Shown here in pieces: positions 55,009 through 63,152 of a DNA stretch of 64,000 bases. The translations under genes and the position numbers were made by a program. The DNA is from Maridesulfovibrio hydrothermalis AM13 = DSM 14728 (GTDB taxonomy: Bacteria; Desulfobacterota; Desulfovibrionia; Desulfovibrionales; Desulfovibrionaceae). Location: NCBI RefSeq assembly GCF_000331025.1, contig NC_020055.1, positions 346,370 to 410,369 on the forward strand. The letters are read 5' to 3'. The stretch's first letter is position 1. Each line of letters starts with the position of its first letter. The notes beneath the pieces are model-generated. The model made no database searches. It was not told the origin of the DNA and was given only the letters and a program-made list of their open reading frames with translations.

Positions 55009-57993
55009 TCAGATCACAACATCAACATCATCACTATCCAGAGAATCTGCGGTGATATTTGCGACAAGCTCTAATCCAGCCCCCCCGGCTTTCCCGTCTG
55101 AATCATAAAACAGTTCGCCAGTTCCACTATCCCAGACAAAGACCTCCATTGTCCCGGAAGAGGTGTCATAGTCCGCCTTCAATTCGAACTCAGCATTGAT
55201 GTCGAATGACTCAGCAGCAAATATGACCATATCATCGCCGTGCGTGAAATCGGTTATTAAATCTCCGAAATCACCTGTTCCGCTGTAAAAGAAGACATCA
55301 TCCCCCTCTCCACCGGTGAGTCTGTCGCTACCTTCTCCTCCGACCAATGTGTCATTTCCATGTCCACCGATAAGAGTATCAGATCCATCCAGCCCTAACA
55401 GCTCATCCGCACCCGCCTCGCCGTTTAGATAATCGCCATGATCCGAACTGTCTGAGCCGGTTATACTGTCATCACCGCCCCCGCCCAGAATAGACAAATT
55501 ACTGCCGCCTGCATCGCCGGTAATTTCATCATCATAGTCAGAGCCGATAACACCTTCTATATATTGAAGAGCATCATTTCCTGTTGAGTGCGTAGCTGTT
55601 CCACCTGTTTCCGATATATCAATAAAAAAACCTTCGCCGGCATGTTCGGAAGAACCGTTAAGATAACTGTAGTCTATCCAGTCGTAATCATCACCACCGC
55701 TAACGGTATCATTACCATCTCCTGCATAAATGGTATCATCCCCGATCCCGCCGTCAATACTATCATCACCGTCACCACCGACAAGAACATCATCGCCTGA
55801 ATCGCCACTCAGCTCGTCATCACCGTTATGCCCATACAACTCATCATCACCTGCCCCGCCTGAAATGGTATCATGATCCGACCCGTCTGAGTCATTCTCA
55901 TCAGCAGTATCACCATAGAGAATATCATTGCTGTCTCCGCCGGAAATAACGTCTTCTCCAGCACCGCCGTAGATGGTATCATTATCATCTCCGCCGCTAA
56001 GACTGTCATCCCCGTCACCGCCATGCAACTCATCTTCGCCGGCAAGACCTGCAAGCGAATCATTTCCCTTTGCCCCGAAAAAAGTATTGTCGTTACCATC
56101 ACCTGCAACAGAATCAGCTCCATCAGTGCCTATGATTTTTTCAATACCAAAAATATTATCAATTTCTCCGGAACCATCGACAGTCACCTGATCGTTTGAA
56201 AACGACAGGTCGACATTAATAAAATCGCGCAGACTGTAATCAAGGGTATCAACACCGCCATTACCTGCAACGGAATCATTCCCCTCGCCCAGCACAAAAG
56301 TTTCATTCGCAGTTGTCCCGATTATAGAATCTGCACCGGCACCGCCGATGATCCCTTCTATTCCTTCCAGATGATCAACTTCACCAAGGTAGGATGCAAT
56401 AGGAAAGCTGGCGTTAAGGTCCACGGTCAAACTCTCGGTCGCGCCAAGCCAGCTGTAGTCTACGAAATCATCACCACCGCCGCCGTCAATAGAATCATCA
56501 CCCAAACTTCCCACAAAAATATTATTTCCATCATCGCCGGTAAGACTGTCGTCACCGGAACTACCGATGACTCCTTCAATACCGATCAGCTGATCAAGAC
56601 CTGATGAACTGGAACCAAATGCATTCTCCAGATCAACGTTCAAACCTGCCGAGGCTCCCACCCAGCTGTAATCAACGAAATCTGTACCGGCCCCGCCATA
56701 CAAAGTATCATCTCCGGCCCCGCTGATAAGGGTATCGTTACCGGCCTCTCCATACAAAGTGTCGTTCCCGTCTCCACCGTCAAGGGAATCGTTGCCGGCA
56801 GCACCATACAGGGTGTCATTTCCCTGCATCGCATTGATAGTATTATCGCTTGCATTGCCATAAAAAACTTCTGAGGCAGATGTTCCCACTAAAGGCTCAG
56901 ATCCTTCAGAACTGTAAAACACTGTTGTCGCAGGAGCAGGCTCTTCGCCAGAAGAATCTGAGGAAGTCCCGCCGTCATCAGAACCATTATTCTGAGTCTC
57001 GTCGAGATCATCGTCATCATCGCCTTCCCTGTTGTCATCGCTCCCGGTTTCACCTTCCTGCCCACTGTCATCCAGAGCTTCAATCTCAAAGTTATCATTA
57101 AACTGAGGAGGGTCTGTCTGGTTAGAACCATCAAGCTGTCCCTGATCGGCAAGCACCCCTTCAGGATTAATACCCGCTTCACCGCCGAACAGCACACTGC
57201 CTGTTCCGCGCCCCTCACCCGCAGGTCCAGTCGAACCGGCATCGCCATCGCCCGACTGTTCGCCCTGATCTTCTCCTTCAGGCTGCTCTCCTTCGCCGGA
57301 TTCATTTTCCTGCTGATCCTGTCCATCCTGCTGATCATCCTGCTGATCATCCTGCTGATCTGCTGCCTGCTGCTCTTCCTCCTCCCTAATCTCCTGTTCC
57401 TGCCTGATCGCCGCCGGCGCAATTTCACGGAAAAAATTGAATTCCTGAGTAGACATGGGACGAACCTGTCCCATTACACCGGTCGAGGAGATATCAACCA
57501 AAGCCTGCGGTGAAGAAACCATACGAACAGTCCCGTCAATCCCCTGAATAAGCAGAGCTTTACCGCTGTGAATTTCCTCAACGCCGTGTTTTTCCATGCC
57601 GTCAGGAGATATTTCATGAACTGTAGTCGTACCGCGAATGCCGATAGTCGCGAGAGGAGAGCCAATCTTGAATCTTTCAGGATTCTGTTCGGCTATTTTA
57701 CCGGTAACCATACGGAAAGATCCCTGAGCCATTTTGAATAAAAGGTCAGGTTCCGTGTCTCCGGATGGGTCGAAAGCATAATCATCAAGTGAAATAACTG
57801 AGTTACCCCCCTGTGAAAGCAAGGTGTCATCCGCAAAGCGCACTTCGACATTACTATCTGGACCGGTAACAAGTTCTTCACCTTCATAAACATGACTGCC
57901 AGGTTCAAGTAAACGCATTTCCAGACCGGACTTTGCGTAAACTTCACCACTGGCATCTGCAACGACCCCTATTGAAGTCATATCAGAAGGCAT
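55009..57993 (-). CDS. FecR-domain RTX protein 2 (calcium-binding repeats)
   Basis: A 994-residue acidic protein built like its neighbour but longer. A FecR-like domain occupies about 1-140, sharing ATIGIRGTTTVHEISPDG and KHGVEEIHSGKALLIQ with protein 1. A low-complexity linker rich in Q, E, D and S spans about 200-375. RTX repeats run from about 385 to 910 in several blocks, interrupted by three or four copies of a longer unit (for example VDYSWLGATESLTVDLN then a GIEGVIG motif) as in M10-type RTX domains. The C terminus has VFVWDSGTGELFYDSDG. I chose the ATG at 57993, with GAGAAG 6 nt upstream. Type I export is expected. Confidence 0.85.
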   Translation of the reverse strand: MPSDMTSIGVVADASGEVYAKSGLEMRLLEPGSHVYEGEELVTGPDSNVEVRFADDTLLSQGGNSVISLDDYAFDPSGDTEPDLLFKMAQGSFRMVTGKIAEQNPERFKIGSPLATIGIRGTTTVHEISPDGMEKHGVEEIHSGKALLIQGIDGTVRMVSSPQALVDISSTGVMGQVRPMSTQEFNFFREIAPAAIRQEQEIREEEEQQAADQQDDQQDDQQDGQDQQENESGEGEQPEGEDQGEQSGDGDAGSTGPAGEGRGTGSVLFGGEAGINPEGVLADQGQLDGSNQTDPPQFNDNFEIEALDDSGQEGETGSDDNREGDDDDDLDETQNNGSDDGGTSSDSSGEEPAPATTVFYSSEGSEPLVGTSASEVFYGNASDNTINAMQGNDTLYGAAGNDSLDGGDGNDTLYGEAGNDTLISGAGDDTLYGGAGTDFVDYSWVGASAGLNVDLENAFGSSSSGLDQLIGIEGVIGSSGDDSLTGDDGNNIFVGSLGDDSIDGGGGDDFVDYSWLGATESLTVDLNASFPIASYLGEVDHLEGIEGIIGGAGADSIIGTTANETFVLGEGNDSVAGNGGVDTLDYSLRDFINVDLSFSNDQVTVDGSGEIDNIFGIEKIIGTDGADSVAGDGNDNTFFGAKGNDSLAGLAGEDELHGGDGDDSLSGGDDNDTIYGGAGEDVISGGDSNDILYGDTADENDSDGSDHDTISGGAGDDELYGHNGDDELSGDSGDDVLVGGDGDDSIDGGIGDDTIYAGDGNDTVSGGDDYDWIDYSYLNGSSEHAGEGFFIDISETGGTATHSTGNDALQYIEGVIGSDYDDEITGDAGGSNLSILGGGGDDSITGSDSSDHGDYLNGEAGADELLGLDGSDTLIGGHGNDTLVGGEGSDRLTGGEGDDVFFYSGTGDFGDLITDFTHGDDMVIFAAESFDINAEFELKADYDTSSGTMEVFVWDSGTGELFYDSDGKAGGAGLELVANITADSLDSDDVDVVI

Positions 57994-58308
57994 AATCAAC
58001 TTCTCATTTAAATATTTTTACACACTATCAGAGTATGCAATAAACTACAAAAGTCAAACAACAAAAACACATGCATAATACTCTTTATTTTTATTACTCC
58101 GTATCTATTACTTATAACTATTAATTTAACTAGAATTTAATTATATGCCTGAAAACAAAAATACATCTAAAAAAGATGCATATCACTGCGCTACAAAAAA
58201 AACAGATAGCCCCATATCCATCTGATACATAAAACAAAAAACCCCTGCATACATTTACGCAATGCATGCAGGGGTTTTTTAATTATAAAATGAAATAAAT
58301 AGATTACA
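57994..58308. promoter_or_regulatory. region between RTX protein 2 and lgt
   Basis: A 315-nt AT-rich region. Its left part precedes RTX protein 2 and should contain its promoter; its right part holds the lgt terminator. No gene was found. Confidence 0.4.
58238..58284 (-). terminator. terminator after lgt
   Basis: AAAAAACCCCTGCAT pairs exactly with ATGCAGGGGTTTTTT around a 15-nt loop. It lies 25 nt past the lgt stop codon. Confidence 0.9.
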
Positions 58309-59121
58309 TCAGACCTTACTCGCGGCTGGGGGGATCGGGCCTTTTTTCAGTCCCCAGACAAACAAAGCAAGTCCGGCAAGAATCATGGGCACACACAAAA
58401 GCTGTCCCATTGTCAGCCAGCCGAAGGCAATGAAACCAAGCTGTGGGTCGGGCTGCCTGAAAAACTCGACGAAGGCCCGGAAAAAGCCATAGCCCATCAA
58501 AAATATCCCCGTGGTTGTACCTCTTTGGCGAGGCTTGGACGACCAGAACCAGAGAATAAGAAAAAGAGCCAGCCCTTCGAGAAGTCCTTCATAAAGCTGC
58601 GAAGGATGGCGAGGCAGATTTCCGGCCCTCTGACTGGGGAAAACCATACCCCAAGGCATATCAGTAGTCCGCCCCCATAGTTCGCCGTTAATGAAATTCC
58701 CCATACGCCCGCAAAGCAGCCCCAAAGGGGCAAGGGGGGTAAGAAAATCTCCAACATCAAGAGTTGTACGCTTTGTTGCCTTAGCAAAACGCCAGGCCAC
58801 TACAGCGACCCCGGCGGCTCCGCCGTGGAAAGACATTCCACCTTTCCAGACTGCCAGAATATCCATTGGATGAGCAATAAAATATGCAGGTTCGTAGATC
58901 AGACAATAACCCAGCCGCGCACCTACAACCAGCCCCACAACTAGCCACGTGATAAGATCATCAACCTGTTCTCCGGTCCATGTGTTGGTCTGCTTTGATG
59001 CACGGTACCGCCCAAGCATCCAGGCAATGGCGAAACCTATCATGTACATAAGACCGTACCAGTTGGCTTTGAGCGGTCCTATACTAAACGCAGTGGTATC
59101 AAATTCCGGTAGTACAATCAT
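58309..59121 (-). CDS. lgt: prolipoprotein diacylglyceryl transferase
   Basis: A 270-residue inner-membrane enzyme with about seven helices, transferring diacylglycerol from phosphatidylglycerol to the lipobox cysteine of prolipoproteins. The signature GRMGNFINGELWGRTTDMPW is near residue 138, followed by RHPSQLYEGLLEG. The catalytic-core arginines in these motifs are present. The length is normal. It is essential for maturing lipoproteins such as the three encoded elsewhere in this window. AGGT lies 6 nt before the ATG. Transcribed alone, divergent from the unknown gene at 59229. Confidence 0.96.
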   Translation of the reverse strand: MIVLPEFDTTAFSIGPLKANWYGLMYMIGFAIAWMLGRYRASKQTNTWTGEQVDDLITWLVVGLVVGARLGYCLIYEPAYFIAHPMDILAVWKGGMSFHGGAAGVAVVAWRFAKATKRTTLDVGDFLTPLAPLGLLCGRMGNFINGELWGRTTDMPWGMVFPSQRAGNLPRHPSQLYEGLLEGLALFLILWFWSSKPRQRGTTTGIFLMGYGFFRAFVEFFRQPDPQLGFIAFGWLTMGQLLCVPMILAGLALFVWGLKKGPIPPAASKV

Positions 59122-59228
59122 ATTTATACCTGCTGATTTACTTATTTAAATAAAAACCGTCACGGGCGGACTATTTTTCCCGAACAAATTCAGTTACAAT
59201 CAGAGCATAGGAAATACAAGGAAATCCC

Positions 59229-59975
59229 ATGGAAGAACAAAAAGATTTTGATATTCTCGAAATGCCCGCTGAAGGGCTTGCTGCCTACTGGCTTTCTATC
59301 AAGAAACTCATTGATGTAAAGCGTAATAAGAAAGTTCTTGAAGAAGAAATACGTTATACTCGTGAGCCGTTCATTAAATTCTTACTGGAAACAGCTTTTT
59401 CCGATATGGATGAGGATACATTAAGGCGGCTGGCCGAGTCAAAAACCAAAACCCTTGTAGATGAATATTCCCGCAAACTCGCTACCATGCAGATTTCTCT
59501 GCTGGCCATGTCATCGCAGGAAAATCCGCGCATCAGCTTCGTGCGCATGGCCTCGCAATATCCCACTTCAATTATCTCAGAAAAAAAGGCCTTTACCCTT
59601 GCCCACAGCCTGCTGGACGGACTTTTTGAAAAAGAATCCGACCGTACAGTCCTGCTTGAATTTGATCATAAACTTCAGCCGGACAGGCTGCTTGTTAAAA
59701 TGCTCTTTCACATCATACTCAGCCGCAAAGAGGGGAAGCAACAGCTTGAACAGCTCGTTGCGCATATCAAAACACCTTACTATGCGAACGGCATAACGCA
59801 GGTAATCGACGGTTTTGATCATCGAGTACTCAAAGCAAATCTATCTGTCCAAGGTAATGAAATATTAAAATACTCTGCCCGCAAGATGGAAATGGCAGCT
59901 GAGATGTGCATGGGAATCAGAGCAAAACTTTCTTACGATGATATTTTCCGCATCGCCCGCGCTTATATGCCTTAA
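59229..59975 (+). CDS. hypothetical soluble protein
   Basis: A 248-residue, mainly helical, charged protein with no signal peptide, membrane segment or cysteine motif apart from one Cys. AAGGAA precedes the ATG. Codon use is like that of its neighbours, so the gene is likely real. I do not recognise the family. It lies between divergent lgt and convergent dsrN. Confidence 0.75.
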   Translation: MEEQKDFDILEMPAEGLAAYWLSIKKLIDVKRNKKVLEEEIRYTREPFIKFLLETAFSDMDEDTLRRLAESKTKTLVDEYSRKLATMQISLLAMSSQENPRISFVRMASQYPTSIISEKKAFTLAHSLLDGLFEKESDRTVLLEFDHKLQPDRLLVKMLFHIILSRKEGKQQLEQLVAHIKTPYYANGITQVIDGFDHRVLKANLSVQGNEILKYSARKMEMAAEMCMGIRAKLSYDDIFRIARAYMP

Positions 59976-60061
59976 AAAAAACGGCTTTAAATCGGTTACC
60001 GCAGAAAAGCCAAAAAAGATCTTATCAGAATGGCTCCCTCTTCGGTTGCTCAGGATAAAGT

Positions 60062-61456
60062 TTAACCAGTTTTGCCGCGCTTAAACCGTTCAGCAGCCCG
60101 TACAAAATTACCGGCCCAGCAAGGCACTCCCAACGCGTGAATATGATTGTATCCGGCATAGACATTGTTTGATAACAGCCCGTCATGTCCATCGGCCATA
60201 CCTCTACCCCGATCCATATCAAGAGCATACTTAGGGTCATCTTCCTCATTTTTCACGCAAAGTGAATAATGAAATTCATGACCGATCACATCAGTACCCA
60301 CAGGGAAAAAAACATTTTCATGAACTATTTTTCCTGAAGTGTAACCCAACCCCTGCGGTCTGGGACAAAGTCTGGTGGAAAGTGACAGCACTCCTGACAT
60401 TGGATAAATCTGGCCTTTATACTCAACATCCCGGCCCAGATACATAAAACCACCACATTCGGCAAAAACGGGCAGACCGGACTGTGCAAGGTCATGAACA
60501 TGTTTGCGGATAGAAACATTTTCTGAAATTTCTTTGGCCAGTGTCTCCGGAAACCCGCCCCCAAGATAAAGTCCATCTATTTCCGGCCAAGGTTCAGCGG
60601 CAAAAAGAGAAACCTCTCTCACCTCCGCTCCAGCCTTACGCAATGCTTCAAGGTTTTCTTCATAATAGAACCAAAGGGCTTCATCGCGCACAACGCCGAT
60701 CACCGGCTTCTCTTCACTGACAAGTTCAATGCCGTCCCATGCGGAATTATCTGCAACAAGATCAGTTTCAGCAGCCGTAGCAATACCAAAAACGGTATCA
60801 AGATCAATGCAATCCTGAGCCATCTTGCCTAATGTATCAAGGCTGTGATCAACAGCATCGTATTCAGTATTGGAAACAAGTCCCATATGCCGCTCAGGAA
60901 TAGGATTTTCTTTAAGCTTTGGAAGCATGCCCAGTACCGGTATATCGGTATAGGCTTCGATAGAATTTCTCAAAATATTGCGATGACGTTCCCCTGCTGT
61001 GCGGTTAAGTATCACCCCTGCAAGGTCAAATCCGTCCTCGAAAGCCTTACATCCGGCAACTATGGCCGCCACAGTGCGGGTCATCTTTGTACAGTCAATA
61101 GTGAGAATGACCGGAGCCTTGATAATTCGGGCAAGCTCCGCTGTTGAGCACGAACCGTCCACATCTTTTCCATCAAAAAGTCCGCGATTTCCCTCTACAA
61201 TAGAAATATCTGCGCCCTGCCCTTTTTCCAAAAAAAGAGCCTTAAGTTTATCATTGGACATGAGAAAAGGGTCCAGATTTGTCGCATAAAGGCCGGATGC
61301 AAGTCCAAGCCACCGGGCATCAATGTAATCCGGACCTTTTTTAAAAGGCTTAACCGCACGGCCCATATTTTTAAAAGCACGACACAACCCAAGGGTGACA
61401 ATGGTCTTTCCAGTACCGCCGCTAAGTCCGGCAAGAACGATTCTAGGAGAATTCAT
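60062..61456 (-). CDS. dsrN: siroheme/cobyrinate amidotransferase (DsrN/CobB-like)
   Basis: A 464-residue amidotransferase of the cobyrinate a,c-diamide synthase family. The N-terminal ATPase domain starts LAGLSGGTGKTIVTLGL with the P-loop at about residues 11-19. The C-terminal class I glutaminase-like domain has the nucleophile Cys in PVFAECGGFMYLG and the histidine in GHEFHYS. In sulfur metabolism this family member, DsrN, amidates sirohydrochlorin or siroheme for dissimilatory sulfite reductase, as proposed for Allochromatium. The location just after dsrABD, as in D. vulgaris, favours that role over cobalamin synthesis. No other cob genes are nearby. The ribosome site is weak. Confidence 0.88.
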   Translation of the reverse strand: MNSPRIVLAGLSGGTGKTIVTLGLCRAFKNMGRAVKPFKKGPDYIDARWLGLASGLYATNLDPFLMSNDKLKALFLEKGQGADISIVEGNRGLFDGKDVDGSCSTAELARIIKAPVILTIDCTKMTRTVAAIVAGCKAFEDGFDLAGVILNRTAGERHRNILRNSIEAYTDIPVLGMLPKLKENPIPERHMGLVSNTEYDAVDHSLDTLGKMAQDCIDLDTVFGIATAAETDLVADNSAWDGIELVSEEKPVIGVVRDEALWFYYEENLEALRKAGAEVREVSLFAAEPWPEIDGLYLGGGFPETLAKEISENVSIRKHVHDLAQSGLPVFAECGGFMYLGRDVEYKGQIYPMSGVLSLSTRLCPRPQGLGYTSGKIVHENVFFPVGTDVIGHEFHYSLCVKNEEDDPKYALDMDRGRGMADGHDGLLSNNVYAGYNHIHALGVPCWAGNFVRAAERFKRGKTG

Positions 61457-61612
61457 TTGAAAACTTACGCCCCGTAAAATTCAATCTATTTGAAAAGGTC
61501 AAAAAATACGTCAAAAGCAAGTTGCATTTGCCGCTTGCCCAAAGAGAGTGTCTAAGTGTTAAGAGACAAAAACACAAGTCAAACCTGTGTCTATACGGCC
61601 TGCGAAGCTTAC

Positions 61613-61651
61613 ACAAAAAAATGCCTTGTCTCCTGAAAAGGGGACAAGGCA
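61613..61651 (-). terminator. terminator after dsrD
   Basis: On the minus strand TGCCTTGTC and GACAAGGCA form a 9-bp stem, extended by a few wobble pairs, followed by seven T. It is a strong intrinsic terminator 25 nt past dsrD and separates dsrABD from dsrN. Confidence 0.9.
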
Positions 61652-61675
61652 CTCACGAGTCGCGTTATACAAAGA

Positions 61676-61924
61676 CTAATCTTCGTGTTCAGCTGCACCC
61701 TGTTTACCAGCACCAAACAGGCCGTACATGGTAGTACTACCGGAGGACCAGTATTCAATTTTCTGTTCTTTAACGAGAGCTGTCAGGACTTTTTTAACTT
61801 CGCGTCCCTTTGCATCAGGAAAAAGCTTGGTGAAATCATTGAAGTAAAATTTGCTTTTAGCACCTGTTTTCTTTTCCAGAAAAGCGAGAATTTCTTCTTT
61901 AGCAGATTCCATTTCGATCGGCAT
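61676..61924 (-). CDS. dsrD: dissimilatory sulfite reductase accessory protein DsrD
   Basis: An 82-residue winged-helix protein matching DsrD (78 residues in D. vulgaris): KSKFYFNDFTKLFPDAKGRE at about 24-43, then VKKVLTALVKEQKIEYWSSG and STTMYGL, ending in an acidic AAEHED tail. DsrD has been shown to stimulate DsrAB sulfite reduction. AGGGG lies 6 nt before ATG 61924; an internal ATG 12 nt later has no ribosome site. It follows dsrB and a hairpin. Confidence 0.95.
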   Translation of the reverse strand: MPIEMESAKEEILAFLEKKTGAKSKFYFNDFTKLFPDAKGREVKKVLTALVKEQKIEYWSSGSTTMYGLFGAGKQGAAEHED

Positions 61925-61945
61925 AGTAAGCCCCTTTTTTTTTAA

Positions 61946-61973
61946 GAGGGCGCGGCAATATGCCGCGCCCTTA
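61946..61973. other. strong hairpin between dsrB and dsrD
   Basis: GGGCGCGGCA-ATA-TGCCGCGCCC is a perfect 10-bp GC-rich stem with a 3-nt loop, lengthened by one or two A-T pairs. On the sense (minus) strand it is followed by an A-run, not a T-run, so it is not a normal terminator. It may protect the dsrAB 3' end after processing. Confidence 0.75.
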
Positions 61974-61991
61974 TATTCTCAATTCTTATTA

Positions 61992-63137
61992 CTAGAACTT
62001 GAACTGAGTGGACTGACGCCAGGTGTAGTAAGCAGGGTCACGGAAATCATCGATCAGGTGGGGAGTGAATTCAATCCCGGTCTTTTCGAAGAAACGTTCC
62101 CAACCAATACGCTCAGCCCAGTCGCCCAGACGTTCGTACTTGTTAGCATCAGCTTTGTAAACTTCCACGATGTTGCGGATAGTTTTAGTAAGCGTAGGCC
62201 AACGAGGAGGTTCGTTAGGAATAAACGCAACAACAACCTTAGAGAACTTAGGCATGCTGATACGGTTAGATACTTTACCACCAACCATCAGTGCGATACC
62301 GTCGCCTTCCTTATCGGAAAGAGGCAGTGAGGGGCACATTGTGTAGCAGTTACCACAGAACATGCAACGCTCTTCTTTAATAGCAACAGTCTTGAACTGT
62401 TTACCGTCGATTTCGACCTTGGAAGGACGAACAGCACCGGTAGGACAAGATGCTACTGCAAGAGGAATCTCACAAAGGTTGTCGAGGTATTCGTGGTCAA
62501 TAAGTGGAGGCTTGCGGTGGATACCGACAACTGCGATATCGGAGCAGTGACAAGCACCACACATGTTCAGACAACAAGCAACTGCGATACGAACTGGAGC
62601 TGGCATGTTATGGCCGGTGAACTCTTCAAAGAGGTCATCCATGATAACTTTAACAGTACCGGAAGCATCGGTAGCAGGTGTGTGACAGTGAACCCAACCC
62701 TGTGTGTGAACGATGTTGGATATACCAGCACCAGTACCACCTACTGGGAATTTGTATGAACCACCGTCGAACTTACGGGACATCAAGTCTTCTTTAAGCG
62801 CAACCATTTTGTCCTTGGAATCAACCATGAACTCAACGTTGTTACGAGTAGTGAAGCGCAGGAAGCCTTCGCAATGTTTATCAGCGATATCACACATTTC
62901 ACGAATCAGAGTAATACTCATGAGGCGAGCGGTACCACAGCGGACTGTGTATACTTCATCTCCGGATTCGGCAACGTGAACCAGTACGCCTGGCTCAAGA
63001 ATTTCGTGGTAAAGCCACTTGCCGAAGTTATTTTTGATAACCGGAGGCATGAACTCGTTAAAATCACGAGGTCCAATGTCCGAAATCCGGTTTTCCATCG
63101 GTTTGTCTGGATTGTAGCCAGAAGAAACGAACGCCAT
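61992..63137 (-). CDS. dsrB: dissimilatory sulfite reductase subunit beta
   Basis: A 381-residue subunit of the cytoplasmic DsrA2B2 enzyme that reduces sulfite using siroheme and [4Fe-4S] clusters. The siroheme-linked cluster cysteines are in [15 protein letters not shown] around residues 187-200, and the inserted ferredoxin domain carries [17 protein letters not shown] near 257-273 after ASCPTGAV. The length matches D. vulgaris DsrB. GGGAGG precedes the ATG and 15 nt separate it from the dsrA stop codon, so the two are co-translated. Siroheme is expected to be amidated by the product of dsrN nearby. Confidence 0.98.
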   Translation of the reverse strand: MAFVSSGYNPDKPMENRISDIGPRDFNEFMPPVIKNNFGKWLYHEILEPGVLVHVAESGDEVYTVRCGTARLMSITLIREMCDIADKHCEGFLRFTTRNNVEFMVDSKDKMVALKEDLMSRKFDGGSYKFPVGGTGAGISNIVHTQGWVHCHTPATDASGTVKVIMDDLFEEFTGHNMPAPVRIAVACCLNMCGACHCSDIAVVGIHRKPPLIDHEYLDNLCEIPLAVASCPTGAVRPSKVEIDGKQFKTVAIKEERCMFCGNCYTMCPSLPLSDKEGDGIALMVGGKVSNRISMPKFSKVVVAFIPNEPPRWPTLTKTIRNIVEVYKADANKYERLGDWAERIGWERFFEKTGIEFTPHLIDDFRDPAYYTWRQSTQFKF

Positions 63138-63152
63138 GTCTGTCCTCCCGTG

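Noticed and set aside
52818-57993. Repetitive DNA that might be taken for a CRISPR array or tandem repeat element
   Set aside because: The repetition is imperfect, has a 27-nt (nine-codon) periodicity and encodes RTX nonapeptides; there are no constant repeats with unique spacers.
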